NCBI GenBank assembly: GCA_003134815.1
Contig: PLCO01000033.1
Span: 1-64,000, forward strand
Origin: Acidobacteriaceae bacterium
Lineage (GTDB): Bacteria > Acidobacteriota > Terriglobia > Terriglobales > Acidobacteriaceae
Direction: 5' to 3'
Length of the DNA stretch: 64,000 nt
The notes beneath the pieces are model-generated. The model saw only the letters and a program-made list of their open reading frames with translations. It did no database searches and had not been told where the DNA came from. This document shows, one piece after another, positions 1-8,300 of the stretch. The position numbers and the translations under genes are program-made. Position 1 is the stretch's first letter. Each line of letters starts with the position of its first letter.

Positions 1-384
1 AACAAGGCCACCGACCAGTGGAATGAGTATCAAGCGCAAAAAATTCGCGACTATGCAACTCAATTGGAATCCGATCTGCTGAGCGTTGTCGCGCTTGACA
101 ACAAAGATGCCACCGCCAAATTGGTCAAGGGCTATGCCGACCACGAGAAGAAGTGGGCAGATGAGTTGAAGCAGGATCAGGCGACTGCCTTGGCGCTGCA
201 AACCAGCGTGGACCAGGGAGAAGCAAAGGCAGACCGTTTCGATCTGGGCGAGGTGTTGCTGGAGATCGGGCTGGTGATCGTGTCGATCACGCTGCTGACG
301 CGGAGCCGCGTCTACTGGCACATAGGTCTTGCAGTTTCGGCGCTGGGCGTGGCGGCGTCAGCCTCGGCTTTCTTTCTGAAGTAG
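1..384 (+). CDS. DUF4337-family membrane protein, 3' part only
   Basis: The frame is open from the first base of the window, so the gene begins upstream and only about 127 C-terminal residues are seen. The visible part starts with a hydrophilic helical stretch (ATDQWNEYQAQKIRDY) that resembles the conserved core of DUF4337 proteins, continues with a charged, probably coiled-coil region, and ends with two hydrophobic helices (roughly LGEVLLEIGLVIVSITLL and HIGLAVSALGVAASASAFF) before a terminal FFLK. This fits a small inner-membrane protein with a cytoplasmic or periplasmic coiled coil. The family has no established function. The internal TTG at 64 is not the true start. Family assignment rests on recalled sequence pattern only. 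Confidence 0.7.
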   Translation, partial: NKATDQWNEYQAQKIRDYATQLESDLLSVVALDNKDATAKLVKGYADHEKKWADELKQDQATALALQTSVDQGEAKADRFDLGEVLLEIGLVIVSITLLTRSRVYWHIGLAVSALGVAASASAFFLK

Positions 385-417
385 CGTTGGGGTGGCCCGT
401 GACGGTTGAGGCGGGCG

Positions 418-1053
418 CTACTTATGCGCCGCAGACTTCATCGAGCCGTTGAAAGAGTCAGGCATCTCTTGAAGCGCTTCGCTCGTTTTAGCAAACAAGC
501 TGTACCACGCGAATGTGGAGGCGAGCTCCTGCTTCATTAGTGATTGGTATGTGTAGTGCCCTTTGAGGGCAAAGACTATGCCGGCGGCGACCTCTCCAAG
601 CACAAATTCTGCTGGGTGGGATGGTCTTGACCCGATGCAATATGAGACGCCAATCCAGCTGGCCCCGAGAACAGCGGCAAGGGCGGTACTCTGAAACGAG
701 AGGATGTAATGCCAAGCACCTCTATTATGGTCGCGAAAGGAGGATGGAAATTCATCGGAATAGAACGTGGTTTCCCAAATTAGAAAGGCCTTTTCGCGAT
801 CGCAGTTCTCAATTCCGTTTTCGGGTGCGATGACGTTCTGAATATGCTTGAGTGCTGGCCTGGATTTGCGTGCAAATCCGCCGGTCATTTCAAAAAGCAG
901 TCGATAGAACTGGTGAATGCCGAAGCCGAGCACGGGCACGGCAACTGCGGCAAGGAATCCACTGACGTCCGTCTTTACCAGTCCCGGGTTTGTGCAGATT
1001 ATAGCGATCGCAAGAACCGCTCCAGGGGCTGAGAACCAAATGAGATTTTCCAC
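418..1053 (-). CDS. Hypothetical membrane protein
   Basis: I do not recognise this 211-residue protein. It appears to have four membrane segments: about residues 5-22, 32-50, 118-140 and 150-166, with a polar central region (about 60-115) rich in charged and aromatic residues. The start is a GTG with a good GGAGAAGG-type ribosome binding site about eight bases upstream. It converges on the DUF4337 gene, with 33 bases between the two stops. No catalytic motif is apparent. It could be a spurious ORF, but the alternation of hydrophobic and polar segments and the ribosome binding site favour a real gene. Confidence 0.5.
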   Translation of the reverse strand: MENLIWFSAPGAVLAIAIICTNPGLVKTDVSGFLAAVAVPVLGFGIHQFYRLLFEMTGGFARKSRPALKHIQNVIAPENGIENCDREKAFLIWETTFYSDEFPSSFRDHNRGAWHYILSFQSTALAAVLGASWIGVSYCIGSRPSHPAEFVLGEVAAGIVFALKGHYTYQSLMKQELASTFAWYSLFAKTSEALQEMPDSFNGSMKSAAHK

Positions 1054-1580
1054 CGCCTTCTCCTCGATTCCATCCTCCGGTCATCTTATCGAACAAGATC
1101 CTTACTACGAATCGCTTGGGTCCCTGGTCCCGGCAGGTTCGGCCCTGAGAAAGCGGAATGCATCACGAGAATCGATGATCCAATGCGTTCCTTGGAATTG
1201 CCTCGGGAACACATGGTATTCTCCACTTTAACGGAGAAACCATGCAAACGCGCGCCAGCCGGGAGTTACCGCAAGCGCCAGCCACGAAGCGCTGGTCGCG
1301 GTCGCGCCCGCAGCGCATGTGCCCTCGGAAACACCTGCGCGTGCTGCCGATCCGCACTCGACCTAGCCTCTTCGGCGGCGATTAGCAACACTCCGCCGAA
1401 GACCCTCGTTTGCGTTGGACCCCAAGCGGGTTCGCAGAAATGAGCGATCCCATTCCCGGGATCCGTGGCTGTGTCGCATCGGAAGCGGAAAATGCGGAGC
1501 AGAAAAACAATCCAGTCTTTCGCGCGCAACCGAGTTTGGCGCCCGGCCACGACAACGGAATCTGTCGAGGAGAAAATTCA
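1054..1580. other. Intergenic region, no gene seen
   Basis: These 527 bases separate the start of the minus-strand membrane protein from the aminotransferase start. Several overlapping short frames exist on both strands but none has family-like sequence; the upstream extension of the aminotransferase frame (from 1410) reads as low-complexity random sequence. The region must hold the two divergent promoters, but I cannot pick a convincing -35/-10 pair. Confidence 0.5.
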
Positions 1581-2987
1581 ATGAGTCAACATGCGATGAA
1601 CAAGCAAGAGATGCATGCGAAGTTTGGACCGAAGCTGGTTGGTCCGCTGCCGGGACCGAAGAGCAGGGCTGCCGTGGAAGCCGATCATCGGCTTATTTCG
1701 CCAAGCTATACGCGGTCATATCCGATGGTGGCCAAGCGCGGGCGTGGAGTTCGCCTGGAGGACCCGGATGGGAACGAATTTCTCGACTTCGCGTCGGGAA
1801 TTGCTGTGGTTTCAACGGGGCACTGTCATCCGGAGGTAGTGGCGGCGATCCAGAAGCAGGCGGCAGAGCTGATCCACATTTCGGGCACCGATTTCTATGA
1901 TGAGCACCTGACGGATCTTGCGGAGCGGTTGTCGGCCGTAGCGCCGATGCCGGGGCCGCACCGGTTTTTCTACGGCAACTCCGGGGCCGAGGCGATTGAG
2001 TGCGCACTGAAGGTGGCGCGCTATCACACGGGACGCCAGCAGATCATCTCGTTCTTCGGCGCATTCCACGGACGCACGATGGGCGCGTTGTCTTTGACCG
2101 GCTCAAAGCCGCAGCAGAAGCGCCGGTTCTCGCCGCTGATGCCTGGCGTGACGCATGTGCGCTATCCGTACGTTTATCGCGGCTGCACCGGCGGGATAGA
2201 AGAGCAGGAGGCGTTCAGCCTGGGCTGCGCACGGTACATCGAGGAGAAGCTGTTCAAGACGATACTGCCGGCCGAAGAAGTGGCCGCGATATTCGTTGAG
2301 CCGATTCAGGGCGAAGGCGGTTTTGTGCCTGCGCCGGCGAATTTTCTGCGCGAGCTGCGCGCAATTTGCAATCGGCATGGGATTCTGCTGGTTGCGGACG
2401 AGGTGCAGTGCGGATGCGGACGCACGGGGAAGTGGTGGGCGATTGAGGAGTCGGGCGTGGAGCCGGACATTGTCTGCATCGCAAAAGGAATCGCGAGCGG
2501 GATGCCGCTGGGCATCTGCATGACGAAGGCCGAGATCATGGATTGGGCGCCGGGGTCACACGCGTCTACATTCGGCGGGAATCCGGTGTCAATTGCGGCG
2601 GCGCTGGCGACGATGAACATTATCGAGCGCGAGGGACTTGCGAACGCCGCGAGCGTAGGAGAGTTCATGCTGGAGCGCTTGCGTGGCTGGACGAAGAGCC
2701 ATCCGCTGGTGGGCGATGTGCGCGGGCGAGGACTGATGATCGGCATCGAGATCGTGAAGGACAAGGCGACGCGAGAACCGGCGGTAGAGCTGCGCAATCG
2801 CATTGAGACGCAGGCATTCGAGCGCGGTTTGGTGATGCTGGGCTGCGGCGAGACTTCGCTGCGGCTCTCGCCCCCGCTGATCGTGAGCAAAGAAGAAGCG
2901 ACCGTCGCGCTCGACATTCTGGAAGATGCGCTGACGTTTGTGGAGAAGGAAGTCGAGCAGGGCATGGCGACGGCTGCGACGGCGTAG
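1581..2987 (+). CDS. Class III PLP-dependent aminotransferase (acetylornithine/4-aminobutyrate type)
   Basis: A 468-residue fold-type I aminotransferase that would transfer an amino group between an omega-amino donor (acetylornithine, ornithine, GABA or similar) and 2-oxoglutarate in the cytoplasm. Visible landmarks are the N-terminal substrate loop (DPDGNEFLDFASGIAVVSTGH), the cofactor phosphate site YGNSGAEAIECALK, the ring-stacking segment FFGAFHGRTMGALSLTGS, the VADEVQCGCGRTGKWW aspartate motif and the Schiff-base lysine in CIAKGIASG, about residue 302. The ATG at 1581 is chosen because it has GAGGAGAA seven bases upstream; the open frame reaches back to 1410 without family-like sequence. 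The sequence fits the 'acetyl ornithine aminotransferase family' group better than dedicated ArgD, and no arginine or GABA genes are nearby, so the substrate is unresolved. Confidence 0.9.
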   Translation: MSQHAMNKQEMHAKFGPKLVGPLPGPKSRAAVEADHRLISPSYTRSYPMVAKRGRGVRLEDPDGNEFLDFASGIAVVSTGHCHPEVVAAIQKQAAELIHISGTDFYDEHLTDLAERLSAVAPMPGPHRFFYGNSGAEAIECALKVARYHTGRQQIISFFGAFHGRTMGALSLTGSKPQQKRRFSPLMPGVTHVRYPYVYRGCTGGIEEQEAFSLGCARYIEEKLFKTILPAEEVAAIFVEPIQGEGGFVPAPANFLRELRAICNRHGILLVADEVQCGCGRTGKWWAIEESGVEPDIVCIAKGIASGMPLGICMTKAEIMDWAPGSHASTFGGNPVSIAAALATMNIIEREGLANAASVGEFMLERLRGWTKSHPLVGDVRGRGLMIGIEIVKDKATREPAVELRNRIETQAFERGLVMLGCGETSLRLSPPLIVSKEEATVALDILEDALTFVEKEVEQGMATAATA

Positions 2988-3118
2988 CGGCGGCGGACTG
3001 TTCGGCAAGCTTGTGCGAATTGCCGGCCGCGAAGCAATGTTATTGCGGAGCGATTTTGCGCGGAGCGATTTGATGTTTCCGGCATTGGGGCCGACAATTG
3101 TTGCCGGTGGGGATGCAG

Positions 3119-3607
3119 ATGGAGCGAACGGCACGCGTGCGAGCAGGAATATTTGACCGAGTGCTGGCGGGCCTGGATTGGGTTGCCGAGCGCCGAGGCC
3201 GGAGCGCAGCCGCACCTGCACATTTGCTTACCGGCATCGAAGGTGAGGACGCGGCCTGTTCGCACTTACTGCGCAACGGTTACATTGTGGTGGCGCGCCG
3301 CTGGTCGGGCGGGAATTTGCGCGGCGATCTGGATTTGATCGCATGGCAGGGATCTCTGCTGTGTTTCATCGAAGTGAAGACACGGACCGCACACGATATG
3401 TCTCCTGCCGAGGCTGCGATTGACACTCAGAAGCGCATAACGCTGCGAAGGCTGGCTCGCCAATATGTGCGCCAGCTACCGGGCGAAACCATTCCGCAAG
3501 CGCGCTTCGACGTCATCAGTGTTTACCTTTTGCCGGGAGAGGCGCCGGAATTTTTCCATTTTGAGAACGCATTTGAATGGGGCGAACGGCGGCCTGAAGC
3601 GCGTTGA
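3119..3607 (+). CDS. yraN: YraN/UPF0102-family PD-(D/E)XK nuclease-fold protein
   Basis: About 162 residues. The core matches the UPF0102 fold: an EDAACSHLLRNGYIVVARRW segment, then GDLDLIAWQGSLLCFIEVKTR, which carries the acidic/lysine cluster (D, E, K) of a PD-(D/E)XK nuclease-like active site, then RRLARQYVRQ and RFDVISVYL. The family is widespread and usually sits near ribosomal or rRNA-processing genes, but its biochemical role is not firmly established; related proteins resemble archaeal Holliday-junction resolvases. The start is uncertain: TTG 3098, ATG 3113 and ATG 3119 are all in frame; 3119 has a GTGGGG purine run at suitable spacing. It lies 131 bases after the aminotransferase, same strand. 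Confidence 0.85.
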   Translation: MERTARVRAGIFDRVLAGLDWVAERRGRSAAAPAHLLTGIEGEDAACSHLLRNGYIVVARRWSGGNLRGDLDLIAWQGSLLCFIEVKTRTAHDMSPAEAAIDTQKRITLRRLARQYVRQLPGETIPQARFDVISVYLLPGEAPEFFHFENAFEWGERRPEAR

Positions 3608-3859
3608 GGTTGACGACGACTCAAAGCAGGGACCCAGTCCAATCAACTCTTTGAGTTGAGTCTGCCGCGACCGGCTTTCCCTTTTCATGAATCAGGGGAG
3701 AACCCTGAGCGACAACAGCGCAGCATTTTGAAGCGGTCGAGTCAGCCCGATGATGGCAAATCCAGCGGCGCGCGTGGCGGAGCAGGGCGCGAATTCCCCT
3801 TTGAAATATATTCGCGGGCGATGCTATGGTTCCACGGATTTCGTGTACGGGTTTACGGA

Positions 3860-3990
3860 TAAATCGAACAATAAATCGGTTTTCCGTTTCGAGCTAAGTT
3901 GTCGCGATTCAGGCAATTAGCCGCTAAATCGGTTTTATTTCAGTGGCGAAGGAAATATGACGCCGATAAAGTGATCGATAAATCGCTTTT
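3860..3990 (+). promoter_or_regulatory. Phased AAATCG(G/C)TTT boxes, LacI-type operator-like
   Basis: Four TAAATCG copies precede the receptor gene: one partial (3860-3866) and three longer ones, AAATCGGTTTT at 3873-3883, AAATCGGTTTT at 3926-3936 and AAATCGCTTTT at 3980-3990. The three full copies are 53 and 54 bases apart, close to five helical turns, so they would lie on one face of the DNA. The AAA-N-CG-N-TTT core with a central CpG resembles operators of LacI/GalR-family regulators. The array ends 25 bases before the -35 element of the promoter at 4016. No LacI-family gene is present in this window, so the regulator is unknown. Confidence 0.5.
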
Positions 3991-4015
3991 TTTGCGGGGG
4001 TAATCAACTTTTCGA

Positions 4016-4045
4016 TTGACAAAGAATCTTTTGGGTGGCTATAGT
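4016..4045 (+). promoter_or_regulatory. Sigma70-type promoter of the TonB-dependent receptor
   Basis: TTGACA (4016-4021) is followed after 18 bases by TATAGT (4040-4045), which is a near-consensus housekeeping promoter. Transcription would start near 4052, giving a leader of about 95 bases with AGGAGGAG just before the ATG at 4146. Confidence 0.65.
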
Positions 4046-4145
4046 TCGTGACGCGTGGAAGAAGCCGTGTGTTTCAACGGCAAAATTCTGTTGCGCTTGG
4101 CTCGAGGGTGCTGCGAGAGCCGAGAACTTTAGGAGGAGACAAGTG

Positions 4146-7100
4146 ATGAATCGAATCGGTCTTACAAGCGTGAGGCTAAGGTGGACGGCGGTTCTGCCGC
4201 TTCTGGTTTTGGCGCTAATGGTTGTCGGCGTGCCGTCAACTGTTAGAGCGCAGGTCACCGCGACGCTTACCGGAACAGTAGAAGACCAGTCAGGCGGCGT
4301 GATTCCTGGAGCCCAGGTAACGCTGACCAACGAAGCAACGAAATTCGCCACAGTGGAGACGAGCAATGGAGTTGGTCTCTACGCGTTTCCATCTCTGACG
4401 CCCGGCACCTACGACATCAGGGCGTCTGCAAAAGGATTTAAAGCCACGGAAATAACCGACATCGTATTAAATGCCGGCGATGTGAAGACGGTTCCCGCCC
4501 TCGATCTGACCGTCGGCGCGGAATCACAAACAGTTACGATTTCCGCAACGTCGGAGATGATTCCCGTCGAGAACGGCGCGCACGTCGACGTGCTGAGCGC
4601 CGCGGATATTGACAATCTCGCGCTCACAGGTCGCGACACTACCGAGCTGCTGAAGGTACTGCCCGGCACGGTTACGACCTCCGGGAGCCTTACGCAGACC
4701 TCCCCAACGTTCAGCGACTTGAACATCACGGTCGATGAAGCGGGAGAAGGAAACGGCTTTTACACCAACGGCTCGATTTACCGTGGCGGCACGTCGATCC
4801 TGGTGGACGGCGCGGAAACGATCGATATTGGCAACATGGCATCGTCGCTTGTGATCATCTCGCCGGAAATGACATCGCAAGTCAGCATGGAGTCCTCAAA
4901 CATGAGCGCCGACCAGCCGTTTGGCCCGTTGGTGATCAGCACGATCAGCAAGTCAGGCAGCGCGAGCTATCACGGCGAAGGCTACTTCAACGCCCGCAAC
5001 AACGTGCTCAACGCCAACGGCTGGCAGCAAAAGAACGTGGGGACTGCGCTGGGACCGCAGAGCTACTACTATCCCGGTGGCGGTATTGGCGGACCGGTTC
5101 CAGGGACGCACAAGCATCTCCTGTTCTGGGGCGGCTACGAAAAGTGGCTACAGAACCAGGGCAATGCCAACATTTTGACGTCCTTCATCCCCACGCCGGA
5201 GATGATGGCCGGCAACTTCTCGACCAACAACGCCGATAACCAGGCGGTATGCCCGAATGGCTTTTTCCAGGGCGCGACTCCCGGAGGCTATGCCGGCAGT
5301 CAGTGGTGCAGTGACTTGGGCGGAGCGGTACTTGCGAACACGGTCAACGGTACATACACTGCGGCGCTACCAACCCCGGCCGCGACCGGAACATTCACTT
5401 CCGGAAGCAACACCTACACCACGGATGCGGGGCAGAGTTTCCCCGCCGGCACCTTGATCGATCCGGGCGCGGCGGTCCTGGCCAAGATCTGGCCCAAGGC
5501 GAACCACGCTCCGAGCGCTAGTGTTTGCAACGGTTGCAACTACTACCAGCCGATCGTGAATATTGACAACGGATGGATCTACCGCGTGCGCATGGATTAC
5601 CTGCTGGGCGACAACACGAAGATTTACGGCAGCTACGAGCAGGCATTCAGCTCAGGGTTCGCGCAAGGCAATGGCGCGCACCTCTACTGGACACCGGGCA
5701 ACGCCATCCCGTTCCCCGGCGGCGGCGAAGTGGAGAACAACTACGGCAAGGTCATGGCCGGCCACATCGTGCATACTTTCAGCGCCACAACGACTAACGA
5801 CTTCCTGGCGGCATGGGCGTTCGGCAGCTATCCGTTCACAACCCCGAACCCGTCGGCGGCGTTCAGGACAACACTGGGCTACACCTACGGCAAGGTATTT
5901 TCTACGTCGGCTTCCAACATTCCCTCGTACAACAGCAATGGAAACATTCCGGATTTCTCGCAGGCTTCGATCTTCGAGAACCCCGTGGGGCATTACGAGG
6001 TGAAGAAGGAAGCCCCGCAATTTGGCGATACGCTCACCAAGGTCTGGGGAGCGCACACCATCAAGATCGGCGGATTCACGCAGACCACGGACAACGTCCA
6101 GAGCTCATTTAACTACCAAGAGACCGGTCTCATGAGCTTCAGCGCCGGCCAACACCCCGACCTGATTGGCACTACCACTACGGGCACACCGATCACCAGC
6201 TCAACGTCGATCGGCGCGTCGTTCAATGGAGTCGCGAACTTCGTCAACGGCCTTCTGAGCGGCTACAGCGAGAACGCCGGTGCACCTATCGGCGATGTGG
6301 CACAACAGTCGACGGCGGGTTTTATTGACGATACGTGGAAGACGACGCGTCGCCTGACGCTGGAACTTGGCATCCGCATGGAGCATGTGGGCCACTGGTA
6401 TGACCGCGACCACATCGGACTCGCGGTATTCTATCCGGGCCGCGTATTGACCGATTACTTTGACGGCAAGTACGCTCCCGGATACTACTGGCACGCGATC
6501 GATGCCGGCGTTCCATTGAGCGGGCAACCCAATCGCTTTGTGTATCCCGACGCCCGGTTCGGCTTGTCCTACGATGTATTCGGCACGGGCAACACAGTGG
6601 TTCGCGGCGGGTGGGGCGTGTATCGTTACGTCACCCAGGTGAACACCGTTGCCAACGGGCAGGCGCAGGGAACCGCGGCAGGTGTGTTGGGGTATGGCCA
6701 GCCTGGCTCTACCGAGCTGCAGATGCGGAATATCGGAAACCAGGCCTTTGTGGCTTGCCCATCCGTACTTCACCCTCCGCCATGCGGCGTGCAAGGCGGC
6801 CAACTCGGCTTGGACGCGAGCAACTACGGCCAGCCGATGACCCAGGCGTACAACCTGACCATCGACCAAAGGTTGCCCTGGAACTCGCAGCTCGAGGTTG
6901 CCTACGTCGGCAGCTCAACCAGCCAGCTTGTGACTGGCGGCCAGGATATCTCGGGCAGCAGCTACACCGAGTATACCAACAGGAACAAGATGCCGATCGG
7001 GGCCTTGTTCCTGCCCGATCCGAAGACTGGCGTAGTCTCCACCAACCCGCAGAACGTTACGGAGAATCCGAACGTCGGAGCACTTACCGAGACGCCGACG

Positions 7101-8090
7101 GGCAACACCCTTGCGGATTACCGTCCGTTAGGATTGGCGTATGGCACCAACGGAACATTCCAGTTGGAAAACGACGCATACTCGAATTACAACGGCCTTC
7201 AGGTTGCATGGGTCAAGACCACCGGACACCTGACGTTCAACCTGAACGGCAGCTGGTCAAAGGCGCTGGGAACGACCCTGCAGCAAGATCCGTTTAGGCA
7301 AGCCGGCAACTATGCACCGACGGCACAGGACCGGCCTCTGGTCTTCAACACGTCCTACACCTACAACAGCGGCACGCTCCATACCGGGAGCAGTCTGGTG
7401 AATGCGTTGGGCGGCGGCTGGACAATCAGCGGCATCTCGACGTGGCAAAAGGGCGGCTACATTCCTGCCAGCACGGTGAACTTCGGCTTCGGCGCGCAGT
7501 ACACCGGTCTGCCGGCGGACACCACAGGCGCGTCCTGCACCAAGGGCGGCACCGTTCCTTACAATGTGAACAACTGCAGCTTTACGTCGGACACGGGAAT
7601 TTCAACGGCTATCGGGGATCCGACGTACTTCGGTACGGACGCGAGTATCCCGATCCGGCCCGTGCTTACCTGCAACCCAACCAGTGGTCTTAAGGGACCG
7701 ACCCAGGTCCTGAATGGCGCCTGCTTCGCAGCTCCGGCGTTAAATGGCGGCGGAACGGCCGTCAGCAAGAATGGCGGTTTCGCGTATCCCTATATGAGTG
7801 CTACGCCGTATTTCGACAACGACCTGGCGCTCTACCGGACGTTCCATGTTTACGAAAAACAGCAGGTCCAGCTCCGGGTCACCGCATCCGACTGGCTGAA
7901 CCATTCCTTGATGACGTTCAACAGTGGCACCCCCACAACGGTGAACTACAACATGGACTACGCCACCAAGACCATCACGCCGCACTTCAACCAAGCCAAC
8001 ACCGGCGCGAACGCGTTTGGTGTGATGACTGTCAAGTCGGCATTACCTTACGCCAGGGTCATCGAACTGGACGTGAAGTACTCCTTCTAA
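4146..8090 (+). CDS. Oar-type TonB-dependent outer-membrane receptor with carboxypeptidase regulatory-like domain
   Basis: A 1314-residue outer-membrane protein. The signal peptide is about residues 1-36 (hydrophobic LLVLALMVVGVPS then VRAQ). It is followed by a carboxypeptidase-regulatory-like beta-sandwich at about 38-115 (TLTGTVEDQSGGVIPGAQVTL; GLYAFPSLTPGTYDIRASAKGF), a plug domain to about 280 (LALTGRDTTELLKVLPG; TSILVDGAE) and a long beta-barrel ending in the aromatic C-terminus KYSF. Such Acidobacterial proteins resemble Myxococcus Oar and are thought to import polymers or oligosaccharides, or to serve in adhesion. The start at 4146 is fixed by AGGAGGAG and the signal peptide; the frame is open from 4035. 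It is monocistronic between its own promoter and a terminator. No SusD-like partner is adjacent, so the substrate is unknown. Confidence 0.88.
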   Translation: MNRIGLTSVRLRWTAVLPLLVLALMVVGVPSTVRAQVTATLTGTVEDQSGGVIPGAQVTLTNEATKFATVETSNGVGLYAFPSLTPGTYDIRASAKGFKATEITDIVLNAGDVKTVPALDLTVGAESQTVTISATSEMIPVENGAHVDVLSAADIDNLALTGRDTTELLKVLPGTVTTSGSLTQTSPTFSDLNITVDEAGEGNGFYTNGSIYRGGTSILVDGAETIDIGNMASSLVIISPEMTSQVSMESSNMSADQPFGPLVISTISKSGSASYHGEGYFNARNNVLNANGWQQKNVGTALGPQSYYYPGGGIGGPVPGTHKHLLFWGGYEKWLQNQGNANILTSFIPTPEMMAGNFSTNNADNQAVCPNGFFQGATPGGYAGSQWCSDLGGAVLANTVNGTYTAALPTPAATGTFTSGSNTYTTDAGQSFPAGTLIDPGAAVLAKIWPKANHAPSASVCNGCNYYQPIVNIDNGWIYRVRMDYLLGDNTKIYGSYEQAFSSGFAQGNGAHLYWTPGNAIPFPGGGEVENNYGKVMAGHIVHTFSATTTNDFLAAWAFGSYPFTTPNPSAAFRTTLGYTYGKVFSTSASNIPSYNSNGNIPDFSQASIFENPVGHYEVKKEAPQFGDTLTKVWGAHTIKIGGFTQTTDNVQSSFNYQETGLMSFSAGQHPDLIGTTTTGTPITSSTSIGASFNGVANFVNGLLSGYSENAGAPIGDVAQQSTAGFIDDTWKTTRRLTLELGIRMEHVGHWYDRDHIGLAVFYPGRVLTDYFDGKYAPGYYWHAIDAGVPLSGQPNRFVYPDARFGLSYDVFGTGNTVVRGGWGVYRYVTQVNTVANGQAQGTAAGVLGYGQPGSTELQMRNIGNQAFVACPSVLHPPPCGVQGGQLGLDASNYGQPMTQAYNLTIDQRLPWNSQLEVAYVGSSTSQLVTGGQDISGSSYTEYTNRNKMPIGALFLPDPKTGVVSTNPQNVTENPNVGALTETPTGNTLADYRPLGLAYGTNGTFQLENDAYSNYNGLQVAWVKTTGHLTFNLNGSWSKALGTTLQQDPFRQAGNYAPTAQDRPLVFNTSYTYNSGTLHTGSSLVNALGGGWTISGISTWQKGGYIPASTVNFGFGAQYTGLPADTTGASCTKGGTVPYNVNNCSFTSDTGISTAIGDPTYFGTDASIPIRPVLTCNPTSGLKGPTQVLNGACFAAPALNGGGTAVSKNGGFAYPYMSATPYFDNDLALYRTFHVYEKQQVQLRVTASDWLNHSLMTFNSGTPTTVNYNMDYATKTITPHFNQANTGANAFGVMTVKSALPYARVIELDVKYSF

Positions 8091-8109
8091 CCACAACTCT
8101 GCAGTTCAG

Positions 8110-8146
8110 CGGGAGGCGGGCTTATCAGCCGCCTCCCGTTTTTTTT
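8110..8146 (+). terminator. Rho-independent terminator after the receptor gene
   Basis: A perfect 10-bp GC-rich stem (CGGGAGGCGG at 8110-8119 pairing with 8129-8138), a 9-base loop and a run of eight T. It starts 20 bases after the receptor stop codon. Confidence 0.9.
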
Positions 8147-8300
8147 GCGGCCAATGGTCAATGGCGTGGGATCGCCGGACGGCGCACGAGGCCGTGCGCG
8201 TTCACACGCCGGCGGCGGCCCGATGTGTCCCCGCCGCAGTATTCGCCAGCTCACTGTGACAAAATGATAAAGTCCGCGCCATGCTGGAGGACATTTCAGG

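Noticed and set aside
1410-1580. Longer aminotransferase N-terminus from the in-frame upstream start
   Set aside because: The extra 57 residues have no family similarity and the ATG at 1581 has a strong ribosome binding site.
3618-3656. Inverted repeat GACTCAAAG/CTTTGAGT after the YraN gene
   Set aside because: Long loop and no T run, so not a convincing terminator.
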